The notes under the pieces: generated by a model
Told to the model about the DNA's origin: nothing
The model's input: the letters and a program-made list of their open reading frames with translations, nothing else
The model's database searches: none
In this document: positions 1 through 11,229 of the stretch, in pieces
Numbering within the stretch: the first letter of the stretch is position 1
Layout: the number at the start of each line of letters is the position of its first letter
Assembly: GCA_003344405.1 (NCBI GenBank)
Contig: NOWV01000368.1
Coordinates: forward strand, 1-34,951
Reading direction: 5' to 3'
Source: Trichoplax sp. H2
Taxonomy: Eukaryota > Placozoa > Uniplacotomia > Trichoplacea
Length of the DNA stretch: 34,951 bases
Made by a program: the position numbers and the translations under genes

Positions 1-1406
1 TTAAGTCTAATAATAGGTCTGTAAAGTTCAGTAGGCAAAAAATTATTGCTATTTAATGATTTATTAGTATAATTCAGTATTATGGCAACTAAGGCCCTCC
101 AATGATGCGGTGACTTTCGCTCTACATACGTATATGCCATTATATGACTCGATGGACTTGTACCGTACTTATTGATAAATTAGTAAATATTTATAGATTT
201 ACAAAAAGATAAAATCTGTAGTTCTGTAAGCAAACAATTTGCAGATTGATTTGTTTCATAGGTACGGTAATAATTGTAGATTTAATGTCAAAGATTTTGA
301 CGTCAGCATGATGACTTTTGACTGTTATAGAAATTCCATTCTATTGTTCGTTGTATGATTCATATTAAGTTGGCTAATTTCTTCGTAGAATGAGGAATAA
401 AATCCTCAAAATTGAAATTAATGGCTTTTCAATGAAATGAAATTATAACTGTTGCAAAAGTATTGTAAAGTTCTTTTTTTTGTACATTTCCTAGAGTGGA
501 GGATTAAATCATGATGTAAGTTTAATAGTCAGAACTTTTAAATCAAATGCTGTTCACAATATATATAGCGGGATACGGAGTTAGCTTTTTCGAGATCTTT
601 ATTTGATCATAATTATCCATAAAAATTTGGTATGCGCATAGATTTTATTACTGAAACTACGGTAAAGAAAGTAATTTTGTGTTGACTAAACGAAATTTCA
701 GCCTTGACTGTTCTGCATTATCGATATGTAATATCACTAAAATTCTTAGCTGGCACATATTCGATTCTGAATTATACTCGCTATAATCATTGGTAAAAGC
801 CAATTTAATTCATCATTATTTAGCCTCTAAGTAATAGGATATTAAGCTCAATAAATCTTCATCAAGGGCTCATAGCCCTTATTGAGATCTTTATTTACTT
901 CTAAGGTTAGATCCTTTAAATCACTCGGCCTGATTTATTTATGAGCTACTGCATAAATAGAATTTCAGAGGTTTTAGCAAATTTCCTTGGTAAGGTAGAT
1001 TGAGAGTGTACTTGTGATATGAAGTTGTAATGGGAACTATTCCAAACCTTATCCTGAGACAGTCACTTACTAAATTATATCTCAGCCATAGGGATCTATT
1101 AAAAACATCCTACTATTACGGTACTATATCACCAAAATGATAGGGTTGCTGATAATGTTACTGCTCAAAGTGTTTCAGAGCTACAGTAAATTTAATTTTG
1201 GGAGAGAACATTCCTACTAAATCTTACGGCCGATTAGAGTAGTAATCTATGGAAGCAACTCAAAGTACTCTACTTTGGACTAATGACTATGTCAGAAAGC
1301 AGTCCGTGAAACTCACAGAATAATTGTCTAGGTCAATATAGAATCTATAAAAAATGGCTTTTACTACAGAATTTTAAGGCAGTGAAGTAATAGTTAATTA
1401 GAACAA
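1..1406. other. Gene-free AT-rich stretch
   Basis: I see no credible coding exon on either strand. A compound inverted repeat lies at 847-886: inner arms AAGGGCT (864-870) and AGCCCTT (874-880) around CAT, with outer arms CTCAAT (847-852) and ATTGAG (881-886) separated by an 11-base one-sided bulge. Nothing else stands out. Confidence 0.5.
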
Positions 1407-1764
1407 AATTCTGTAATAATCTAAGGTGTCATGAGTTCCAAAGGAGCGAAATCTCTCATAAGCACATCTCTTCAAAGCATAAATACAGTTTGCTTAATCT
1501 ATTTAGGCCAACAAAGTTACCTACAATCAGAATTGAACCATCAATCAGCAGACATTTCTACAAGTAGATAATAATAATAATAATTAATAAATAATAATAA
1601 TAATTCCGTAATAATCTAAGGTGTCATGAGTTCCAAAGGAGCGAAGTCTCTCATAAGTACATCTCGGCAGTTCATAAATACAGTTTGCTTATTCTATTTA
1701 GGCCAACAAAGTTACCTACAATCAGAATTGAACCGCCAATCAGGAGACTTTTCCATAAGTAGAT
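1407..1764. repeat. Direct duplication of ~165 bp flanking an (ATA)n microsatellite
   Basis: Copy 1 is about 1407-1572 and copy 2 about 1602-1764. They share long near-identical runs, for example TAATCTAAGGTGTCATGAG and GGCCAACAAAGTTACCTAC, and differ by scattered substitutions. An ATA/TAA-rich microsatellite (about 1567-1602) separates them. On the minus strand both copies keep a short open stretch reading DVLMRDFAPLELMTP before a stop, and two differences inside it are synonymous, so a coding origin is possible but weak. No terminal inverted repeats or target-site duplications were seen. Confidence 0.75.
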
Positions 1765-2517
1765 TATTACTAAGATTTGCAGTATGAGTCATTCTGCTTA
1801 ACCCTTGTACCACGAAGCTCTATATAATGATGATAAATTACATCCTCCGTTGCTCAAGCAATATCGATCACTACCAATACACCTTTTCAAATACTCTATG
1901 AATAATTGCAAATAATTAACAACGAAAAACGGAAGATTACTATGCCGTTCAAATTATAATCTCGATTACTCGGATTAAAAGCTTACAGAAAGAGAGTTTT
2001 CCTTTTCAGGCTTGGAGGGGAAAAAGGTGAAACTTTAAAACCACTATATCAAATCACCTGATTTAACAGAGGCTTTTGCTTGACATCCGAAAGGACTACG
2101 TTAACAACTCCAATTACGATAATATAGCAAATAACTTACTAAATATTATAAGAAGCGTTTCTACTAAATCAATAAGCTAAGGTTAGTCCTTTAGAATAAA
2201 TGGAAGTAAAACTTTTACTTGCATATGGAGATTTACTATTAGTAATCATCTTTAGATTTTAATTCAAGGTTGTAATCGCTTATATAAAATAACTGATGTA
2301 TTGGAGATGACAACCAACTGTTTCTAGGTTGCATGTTTCATTGCGAAGTGCAAAGAAGATATCTATACTTGAAGGATTTATGCATAAGTAATCCTTTTTT
2401 TCCTGAATTACTTTATTTTTCGCACGATTACAAATAAATGATCAAAAATTTTAATAATCGAAAGAAATGAAAAATTGAATTGTTAAAATGAAACTTAGAA
2501 ATTATTCTATAAGTGGG
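1765..2517. other. Gene-free stretch
   Basis: AT-rich sequence with no ORF, splice-bounded exon or repeat that I can support. It precedes the GPCR relic. Confidence 0.4.
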
Positions 2518-2720
2518 ATGTCAAATTCAATTTCTGATATATCGTTTGAGCTTACCGCTGCAAGTTCCAGTATTTCATTTGCAATTGGCGGTTTCATGAT
2601 CAATTCATTCCTCTTCATCACCATTTCTATATCGAGGTCTTTGAGTGATCCTATATTTAAATGATCCCTTCTATAGGATCATTGCTTAGCATATTACTTG
2701 CGACTTGTAATGGTTTGTAT
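2518..2720 (+). pseudogene. Degraded 5' fragment of a class A GPCR, same family as the gene at 6704
   Basis: The ATG at 2518 opens 45 codons that align without gaps to residues 1-45 of the receptor at 6704. Shared landmarks are MSN at the start, the TM1 asparagine, FL...S.S, and SL.DP at the start of TM2; I count about 16/45 identities. After GATCCT (2647-2652) a 16-base insertion shifts the frame and an in-frame TGA follows at 2662. The homologous sequence resumes at 2663 (GATCCC) and reads DPFYRIIA, then TAG at 2687, then HITCD, against DPSYRIIANVIACD in the intact gene. TAA follows at 2708. Similarity fades near 2720, with faint echoes possible to about 2850. It cannot encode a receptor. 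The insertion looks like a local near-duplication because GATCC flanks both sides. Confidence 0.82.
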
Positions 2721-2850
2721 AGACGAAAATACATTAAAGGGCCTTGGCTGATAATTAATGAATCGGTGCAGTACGCCATTTGCACTTATATCAATTACTC
2801 AGAGCCGGGACTGATAGCTTGTTGACCGTGCTCAAATATGTTAGTGTTGA

Positions 2851-5800
2851 TGTTAAAGCGTTTTAACGCAGTTACAGAATCTAAGTCGATCTTACACCGT
2901 AAGATCATTTAACTACGGACCTTACGAAGTAGCGTTAAGGCTTTCACACGACTTCATTAGTAGCATCCTCTATTTTATTTTTTAACCTGTAGCATTTCTT
3001 TTATCCTTGATTTGACTTTCATCCCAGCGATATTTATTGTAAAATTGTATTATTTCTGTGTAGTCAACTTCTAAAATTTCTGTTTTCAGTATTAATATAG
3101 TTAACTGCCTTCGTTATATACTTTCTGCTAAGGGTCATTCGAAGTTAACTTTTACAACTGTTTTTAGTATCAGTACAGTTTCTTAAGTTATATCATTAAT
3201 AATTATAACTTATAATCTTATAAATATTTAATATTGAGAAGGAATTGTTCGTATAATGAAGGCATGGTAGTTCCAGTTATTCTTGTACACAAATAAGTAT
3301 TGGGAAATTAGTTCTAATTAATGGCTGTAGACAAGGTAAATTTGTTTGAGTAATAAACGAAAGTACATGTGTTAACATTTTCTATACACGATCAAAACGA
3401 ACCTTATGACATACTTCTACTACTTCTCAAATTCGCAGCTACCTTGCTACATTTCTCCAGCGTATTGCTTTAGCATCCTTAATTTTATCAATTTTGAATA
3501 TATTTAATACTTTGGAATCATTAACAAATAGCATTACTTAAAATGGAAAATCGAGCAATATTTTATGTTCACTCGAAATGTAATTCTGCTTACGTAATTA
3601 TACTCATATAGATGCAATTCAAGATATAACTGTTTCGACTTGATCTGCTATATGATTTATTCCAGATATTTTTTAAGGGACAGCAGTTAGTATAATATTT
3701 ATTTTCTAAAGCTTTGTATAAGCAGCAAAAATAGATGAGTAAAGTTCTATTTTCTGTAAAATCATCACGGATGTTAGAACAAGCAGTACAAACAGTTACG
3801 TAGACTGTTAGTTACATCAACCAAGAAGATGTATGACTTACAGTATTATGACTTCAATATTTTAGCGGCTCTTTAGCTGTGATCGTTGATATTTCTTTTG
3901 ATATTAAAAATTATAAATGAAATTACTGTACTTTCCATTATCGAGACCCATATGTTGATATAAAATATAAATTATTTACCTTTGGATGAGCTATAGAGGA
4001 GCATAGCAGGAACTTGTTCTATTCTACTAGTAAGTTGCCTGCTCAGGGGGCTGATAATATAAGCGACATTAACAATCAGGGACCATCCACATCTAGGCAA
4101 CCATATGACATAAATTCAGTTAGGCAAATAAATCTTAAATTCTACATTAATGACTTTAGGAAATTAAACTGTCTTAGGTGATTTCATTATTAAGTACCGC
4201 GATGTAATTGTTTATTCCAGTATTTATAGATTTAACACGAGCATCACAACATATTAGGCCTAACTGTGATGAAAGTGATGGAGCAGTAAAGGTTTAGAAT
4301 TTCGTATCCGTAACTATGCGTTACTGTCAAAGTATTTCCATCATTTTCCAGTAGCATCCTTACTAGCGTCATATAAAGATGTAGTGCAGCCCTAAATATA
4401 ACTTGGATTGTGATTGTAAGACTGCACAAGAGTAAGAGTACTCGTATGTTAGATTGTATGATTTTGAAGATATCTAGTTGTAGAAGAGGCTTACAGATGT
4501 ATTGTCTTGATACTATTGAGATGTTTATATTAAGATTTCATGATAATAATAGATATCGGTAATTATGTTAGTACTGTAAGCCTTGCATTGTGGCGCTTAA
4601 TTAGACGTGTGAATAATGAATAGCTCGCGCGATGATAAGCTGTTATCTTGCAACTTAATTGGCAAGTGTAACGAAACATAGTATTGTGATCGTAGACTTT
4701 TAGCTATGTTAGTAAGATATACGGGAACGTAACTTTCTATATTTATCTTCAGACGTATTTAGTAGCTCACTACTATGGACTGTAATGGTAGATTCTATGC
4801 TATAGTACAGATGACTATATATAGTAAGGTGTTGAGTTACTATTAAGGCTAGAGGATAAATAGAGCTGCAATTCATATATTAGGATATGCGTAGTTTACC
4901 GTACTTTGACTGCTAAGAATAATATCTACGGAAATACTGTAGTTGTTTCCATATCGGATTAATGATGGTCCGCTGTAAAGTGTTGTTACTAATAATAATT
5001 TGACTAAGTGTAAATTAAGGTAGAATGTTGCTATGCTGATTGTGGCTGTGGCTGCTACGAAATGAATATAAGCTGGCAACTTTAGACTATTCAGTTCGTT
5101 CTTTCTAGAAGTCCTTCTATAGTTGTATTCGGCTAGAGAGATCTAATTAATTCTAATTTTCTACGATTTTGGAATTTTCGTGATTGGATTTATCTCTGCA
5201 AGATTAGATTTTAATGTGTAAAATTCATTCTGTAATAAAATGTATATAAACTACGAGCTTTCGCTGTAAAACATAGTCCAGAGATAGTTCTATTGAAGCT
5301 AGATAGTTCTTGGTAGTTGTAGAACGAACCTAATCTATTTAATAAAGTGAAATTTACAAGAAACTGTAGGTCTTTTGTATTTTTGAGGAGACACGTTATC
5401 ACTAAACATAAAATGTAAGTCTTCCAACATAATTATGATAAACAAATATGCCAATTATGAACAGAACAATAATATATAGTAACTGGAAATTTTATTAGTA
5501 AATGCACTTAGCGCTATTAAAATTATCGTGATTCCTTGCAGACATCAGTAAACATCAATTTGAAGTTAATACATGGAACATCAGCAGGAATACACTCATT
5601 ATAAAAAAATTTATTTAATAGTTCGTATGGATAGAATATTATGCTGACAATTTCCTTTCGAAGAAAATCAAGAATGCAATAAAGATTGAATTATTGTTAT
5701 TGTATAGAATTGTATAATGGACTTTTTGTTAAAATATTTCATAAATTAGGGCATATTATTTGATATCTATTTAGACAGCTATTTTTGGAGTCTACATAAT

Positions 5801-6703
5801 TTAATATTAGATAATACGTCGACTAGTAATCTCCTAAATTAGTTTTCGCCTAATCTTCGCTGCTTTCGGAACATGAATCAGCCATTCAGGAGAAGAATGA
5901 AAAAGTTTTTAAAAGTTTCATTTAATGATAACTACAATTTGATCTGAACTATTTTTAATTACCGGCATTTAATTTCATTACCGCTTATCATAAGTCAAAA
6001 TTATTCTTGATGATTATTCTGCTTTGGCTATAAGATCAATGGCGACTTAAGTATAATTATAGTACTATCATGTTTTAAGAGAGATTTAAATTCTATCAAA
6101 TCTCATTTTAAAATTCATACGGTTTGATTATCTCTACTAAATTTCAAATAACACTTTTACGTCTGCAAATTCTAACACTTCTTGTTTTTTACTCTTTGGT
6201 AAAAACTTTTATTTTATCGATTAATTTGCAGTCATTTTTTTATAAATAAGAAAATCTCTGATAACCGTAAATATCAATAGGTTATAAGAAAATTGACCTT
6301 TGACTAGGAAATTGATAAGTTTCCATCTTTTTATTTGAAATATTACTGCCGATTACAATACCGTTTTAATTTTGAATCATATATGCTTCAAAAAATTGAA
6401 CTTACATAGAAAGTGTTAAATAGCAACCAAATTTATTAACTCTCGGCTTGAAGTTCTTTACTTTATATCATTTGAGGATCAACCGATTTCTCTACAGTCG
6501 CTTTGCATATAATTAGTAATTTTATATCAGATTTATTTTTATCTTCTATGAATGCATAATACGTCTACAGAAATACCCAGACTTTTAAACTTGTATTTGG
6601 ATCTTAAAAGAGAACAACATTCCCTGATTGGGGAAAGAAAGGAACGAAATAAAGAGGATAGTTATTTTAGAAAATTAAATGTAAGAAAGGTATCACTAGG
6701 ACC
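2851..6703. other. Long gene-free stretch upstream of the first intact GPCR
   Basis: I found no supportable gene. Several open frames of about 60-70 codons on the minus strand (around 4244-4429, 4873-5079 and 5211-5402) have no homology that I recognise, no consistent splice structure and compositions expected by chance. The 4420-5080 part is a little less AT-rich and contains TATATATA and GATAAATAG motifs reminiscent of a decayed promoter or LTR, but no termini or target-site duplication could be defined. Confidence 0.4.
2888..2906. repeat. Perfect 8 bp inverted repeat
   Basis: GATCTTAC (2888-2895), loop ACC, GTAAGATC (2899-2906). No gene context was recognised, and it may be chance in AT-rich DNA. 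Confidence 0.5.
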
Positions 6704-7702
6704 ATGTCAAATTTAAGCGGCAATTATTCTTTCATAAAAATAACTAGTGTTACTTGTATTCCTGTAGGCGTTATAGGTATATTAACTAATTTCTTTCTCC
6801 TTGTCATTTTATCTACCTCTAAATCTTTAAGGGATCCTAGTTATAGGATCATTGCTAATGTTATTGCCTGTGACTGTATCAGTTCCATTCAGTTTTTTGT
6901 AGTTTTTCTTGGACCTCATCTTTTAAGAAATTCAACTTTTAATACTTGCCGAATCTATTGTAAATTTTTAATTTATTCTTTGTATTCAACTTATAACGCT
7001 TCTGCCTTAAGCTTAACCGCTGTTAGCTTATATCGTTATAGATTGGTTATTAAAGCTTCCCAGATTAGATTTAGGAAATTTGAGTTACGAAAGATAAATA
7101 GATTATTGGCAATAATATGGGCTGCTAGTTTTGTGTTTGCAATACCTATGATATTCTTTAGCGAAGGAAACAATATTACGACCGGTAACTGCGACATTGG
7201 TTATATTCCAAATTATTCTTATTTAACTTTTATTTACTTTCTTTGCGTAACTATGGTCACTTACGTTACACCGCTAATCATCATGGTCTGTAATTATACA
7301 CGTTTAATTAAGCAATTAAAGAATTACGTTATTCCCGGAGATAATCGAATTTCGAACATCAATCGGCGTCATGATAATATTATTAGAATGCTGTTGGCTG
7401 TTACTAGTGCGTTTATGCTCTTTAATTGTCCGCTATTTATAAGTATCAGCTTCATGGCTAGCAGCGCTAAAACCTATTATCTACTTCGACGCGATAGCTT
7501 GATATTGTATTACATTTGCTTGCTAGCACTGCCTTTAGCTGTATTTGTAAGTATTATTAACCCAATATTATATATTACATTCGATAAAAACATTTCCAAA
7601 GAGGTTAAGCAACGATTTACGTTTGAGCTCGTTGATAGTATGCGCACTCAGTCAACACCTGCTAGACCAAAACCAAGGGTAGTATTTATTCAATCGAGCT
7701 AG
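6704..7702 (+). CDS. Intronless class A (rhodopsin-like) GPCR, orphan
   Basis: A 332-residue seven-helix receptor predicted at the plasma membrane; the ligand is unknown. Landmarks: N-glycosylation sites near N3, N7, N76 and N157; TM1 GILTN with N29; TM2 aspartate D57; a probable disulfide between C86 at the top of TM3 and C163 in ECL2; R111 at the end of TM3, where the usual D/E-R-Y reads YRY; P190 in TM5; TM6 FNCP (P243) in place of CWxP; an intact NPILY (286-290) in TM7. Helix 8 and a tail of about 35 residues end in VFIQSS. The ATG sits in a good context (ACCATGT) and is matched by the paralogue at 13740. AATAAA at 7753-7758, about 50 bases after the stop, is a likely poly(A) signal. The paralogue at 13740 is ~65% identical (manual count). 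Loss of the acidic DRY residue may alter basal activity (inference). Confidence 0.93.
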   Translation: MSNLSGNYSFIKITSVTCIPVGVIGILTNFFLLVILSTSKSLRDPSYRIIANVIACDCISSIQFFVVFLGPHLLRNSTFNTCRIYCKFLIYSLYSTYNASALSLTAVSLYRYRLVIKASQIRFRKFELRKINRLLAIIWAASFVFAIPMIFFSEGNNITTGNCDIGYIPNYSYLTFIYFLCVTMVTYVTPLIIMVCNYTRLIKQLKNYVIPGDNRISNINRRHDNIIRMLLAVTSAFMLFNCPLFISISFMASSAKTYYLLRRDSLILYYICLLALPLAVFVSIINPILYITFDKNISKEVKQRFTFELVDSMRTQSTPARPKPRVVFIQSS

Positions 7703-7752
7703 TTAGCAGAATTCTCAGCAACACATCAAAGCTCCGTTATCGGTCGGTGCTA

Positions 7753-7758
7753 AATAAA
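7753..7758 (+). terminator. Probable poly(A) signal of the first GPCR
   Basis: AATAAA about 50 bases downstream of the TAG stop at 7700-7702, a normal distance for a short 3'UTR. Confidence 0.5.
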
Positions 7759-9022
7759 GAATATAGGAATCCCTAACAAACAAGAAATTCATTTTAACGA
7801 ATAGACTACCTAACAAGATTTATAGTATTATAAAGACAAAGCAAAAAATACTATAACGATTTCTAATGTCGCATATTGGAAAGCTTCATCAAATAATAAC
7901 TAATTGATTAAAAGATTATTTGTTGCTGCAATCGCTAATAAAAGTAAATATATATTGGAATAGCATCGAAAATTGTAATGGCCAAACCATAATCGGAATA
8001 CAATTAATAAGTTATGATCACATATAGTCACTCCTAAACTAGCCTACAAACTGCTAAAGATAAACAACAAAAATGATTATAATTTGACTGGCCCAAGCAA
8101 TTTTGAAGTATCTTTACCTATATTATTGATAATTCCGTTTCTCTATTAATTAACTCTTATCAGGATCTATTTTATTCTATCAAAATGCTGAAAATTGCTT
8201 CATAATGATTGTTAGCATTCGATTACCATACTTTTATTTGCAAACCAAAACTCTTAAAGAAAGTAGAATAAACTTCGCTTGTATACTATTGGGTACACCG
8301 TAGACTACAAATTAAACCATCTAAGCTTGACTATGTTTACCAGTTTATTACTATATCAGAAATTGATATATTTACTGTATCTATGAACCTAGTGCCATAG
8401 GTTTATATGATAACCATTTTACTTATTAAAACAGTATGCATGGCAAACAACGCACGACTTTGCTTCCAAAAATCGTTATTACTATTATGACCGTATTGAA
8501 ATTTTATTGCATATGAAATTAGAATTATAATTGTTCTTTTAATTATTTCAGCATTTTTAATTATATAAATATTAAAATTATACCATTAACTCCTAAAAAT
8601 GAAATCTTTTGATCATCCGTTTATGCCGTAGGCTCCATTGTTGTAGGTTTTAGATTAATACACAATAATACTATAAAAATTGCTTATTTGACTACTCTTA
8701 CTAACTTTGCTACGTCTTAATTTCACTTCTTAAGTTGTACTAAATTGACATAATTAGTGCTTCTCTGAAATTATTGGTCGCTGAAATCGATGGATCGCTC
8801 TCTATTCTTTCAAAGTAGCTCAAACAATAGGCAGAAAATAAAATTATAGGAAATTCATATACCGGATAATATCTCGATCTCTGCTAGTGTACATTAACGC
8901 CAAGTGCATTATTTTTCGTTATAAAACTCTTCACAATTACCAATATTAAGAATTTTAGGGTAGCACATCATAGTTTCACTATGTGAAACAGTTCAGTGGG
9001 TTCCTGAATTGTTCCTAATTTC
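7759..9022. other. Gene-free stretch
   Basis: AT-rich, with no exon recognised. A perfect inverted repeat, GTTTCAC (8973-8979), TAT, GTGAAAC (8983-8989), lies about 35 bases before the start of the 369 bp duplication. Confidence 0.4.
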
Positions 9023-9391
9023 ATGTCGTAGCTGTCAAGGTGGATTTAATGTAAGTTAAAAATAGAGCATAAGACTGTGGCAATGTATCAAATTGACAGT
9101 AACCATGCTATCATTCATACCTATAACTCGCAAACTTAAGCTTCTGATAAATTTTACAGTATCAAAAGGAATAGATAAGTCAGCTGTTGCTAAAAGAAAG
9201 AAATATAGATAATAGAAAGAGGGATAAAAATGGGATTCTTTGCATTGAAAAACGCAATGATTTAGTTCAGATAGGTACTTACAGAAAGGCTACGATATTA
9301 TTATTATAATTCATTTTGATAATGAAATTCATAAATATTAGTATTATAGTAGACAATCAGGCCGTTGAATCATATAATAACGATAATAATG
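9023..9391 (+). repeat. 369 bp direct repeat, copy A, ending at the assembly gap
   Basis: Aligns without indels to 10861-11229. I count 9 substitutions in 369 bases (about 97.6% identity). Copy A stops exactly where the run of N begins. It carries no ORF. The abrupt end at the gap and allele-like divergence suggest that two haplotypes, or two very recent copies, were placed side by side during assembly. Confidence 0.92.
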
Positions 9392-9411
9392 NNNNNNNNN
9401 NNNNNNNNNNN
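9392..9411. other. Assembly gap (20 N)
   Basis: Twenty ambiguous bases. The true distance and the order of the flanking pieces are unknown. Confidence 0.99.
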
Positions 9412-10860
9412 GGACTAAAAGTAGAGTCCTTTGTAGTTTTTAGTATGTAATTAGTATTATTTTACTATACAAAATACCTACAAAGTGATAGTGTCTTTAA
9501 GTTTTACCCTGCCAAATCATCATGTCGCCATCTTTTCTTCTTCATTATTTTACAAGGTATTATATAGATTACTGTAGAAGTAGCCCTATAGAGCAAATGC
9601 CTAATCTAAAGAAAGGGCGTTTGGTCGTCTATTCAAATTGTAAAGAAATTTGTCTTAGTAGCAAAACCCTATCCTTAGAGAAAGGGGATTTATAACATGA
9701 CGATAAAGTACTGTAAGGTAGTCTATACTCGTACAGTTACAGTACAATCTGACGCTAAAACATCAACTGTCAATACTCGCGAATACTAAGCAATACTAAT
9801 GTCAGAAAAGTAGTCGTAGTAGTCGCGATAGTCATATAAATTTTTTTTATAAGCGATTACTGTGATCTTCATAAAAAGCGAATTTTTCCGGATTTGTGTC
9901 CGATATAGTTTTCGGATTCGGGGACCGGTCGGGTTTGTGTCCGATATAATTTTCCTGTTTGGAACCGGTCGGGTTTATTTTTAATTTATGTCTGAATTAT
10001 AATTTTTCTGTTTTAATTTTTGGATTTTTGTTCATGAAAAATATCGTAGGAGTTGATTTTTGAGATTTGGACTTTTTGTTATGAATTTGAAACTTTGGAA
10101 TTTTATGACGTGACTTGAAGTCACATTAGGAGATTTAGTGAGGAAAATAGAAAATAAGATGGAAATTGGCAGAAGGTTGTGTTGATTGTTAGGTAGTTAG
10201 CGTGTTGTTTTTATGACTAAATCTTGATGTTTAAAGGTTGATTTTTAGACTTTTATAGTGTATTAATGATAGAAATTATGTTAGAAATGAAGTTTGATGT
10301 ATTTTTATAGTTAGCTTGTTACTTTTATAGTGTTTTGTAAGGGAATCGTAGGGTAAATTGTGTGTGAACTTTGAATGATTTTTATTTTCTTAAATGGTGC
10401 AAAGTAGTTTTGTAAAACGGATCTTAAGAGCGATTGGTTAGCAAATGTTTAGTTTTAAATACCTCTGACGGCTCTACGAAGCCTATAAATGATAGTGCAA
10501 TTAGAAAATTTAGAGAGAGAGTAGAAGAAGATTTTATTTGAAGAACTTGTTGAATTTAAAAGGCCTTCGGGGTCGAATTGTCGTAAGTTAAAACGTTCTT
10601 GTTTTTGAAAGGTTGTTTGGTCGTTGACAGTTTTTAAGTCTGTCATTTATTTTAATAATACTTAAAGCTAAGTATTTGTAAGGTTGTTCGGTTTATACTT
10701 CTCTCCATTTTTGTTTTGAAATAAATTGTTGTTCGGCTATTTCCCCAAATTTTATTTGGTGTGAAAGTATTAGCGTTAAGTCGACCGGAGTGCAACGAAA
10801 GTAGAATCAAAGTTTGTTAAAGTTTCGTAGCTTGATCTCTACACTTTTCATTTCATTACA
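9412..10860. other. Segment between the duplicated copies, with extreme G-over-C strand bias
   Basis: About 1.45 kb lying between the gap and copy B. From roughly 9890 to 10750 the plus strand is G/T-rich and C-poor: in 10141-10380 I count 9 C against 58 G. A 64-codon minus-strand frame starting at ATG 10644-10646 exists but has no recognised homology, and long open frames are expected on a strand this biased. CCAAAT/ATTTGG forms an inverted repeat near 10744-10762. The segment may be a mobile-element or allele-specific insertion. No terminal repeats could be proven because one end is in the gap. Confidence 0.55.
9890..10013 (+). repeat. Three degenerate ~41 bp tandem units
   Basis: Unit 1 is 9890-9930, unit 2 is 9931-9970, and a more diverged unit 3 runs from 9971 to about 10013. 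Units 1 and 2 share TTTGTGTCCGATATA and end in ACCGGTC. Unit 3 keeps the TTTATGTCTGAATTATAA and TTTTTCTGTTT cores. The motif is richer in CpG than its surroundings. Confidence 0.75.
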
Positions 10861-11229
10861 ATGTCGTAGCTGTCAAGGTGGATTTAATGTAAGTTAAAAA
10901 TAGAGCATAAGATTGTGGCAATGTATCAAATTGACAGTAACCATGCTATCATTCATACCTATAACTCGTAAACTTAAGCTTCTGATAAATTTTACAGTAT
11001 CAACAGGAATAGATAAGTCAGCTGTTGCTAAAAGAAAGTAATGTAGATATTAGAAAGAGGGATAAAAATGGAATTCTTTGCATTTAAAAACGCAATGATT
11101 TAGTTCAGATAGGTACTTACAGAAAGGCTACGATATTATTATTACAATTCATTTTGATAATGAAATTCATAAATATTAGTATTATAGTAGACAATCAGGC
11201 CGTTGAATCATATAATAACGATAATAATG
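10861..11229 (+). repeat. 369 bp direct repeat, copy B
   Basis: Ungapped match to 9023-9391 with 9 substitutions. To the right it continues into unique sequence, so this copy is the one joined to the downstream contig. On its left it is preceded by the C-poor segment rather than by the sequence that precedes copy A. Confidence 0.92.

Noticed and set aside
4244-5402. Three minus-strand frames of 61-68 codons
   Set aside because: No recognisable domain, no splice context, near the length expected by chance.
10455-10646. Minus-strand ATG frame of 63 codons
   Set aside because: It falls in the C-poor skewed segment where long frames arise by composition; no homology recognised.
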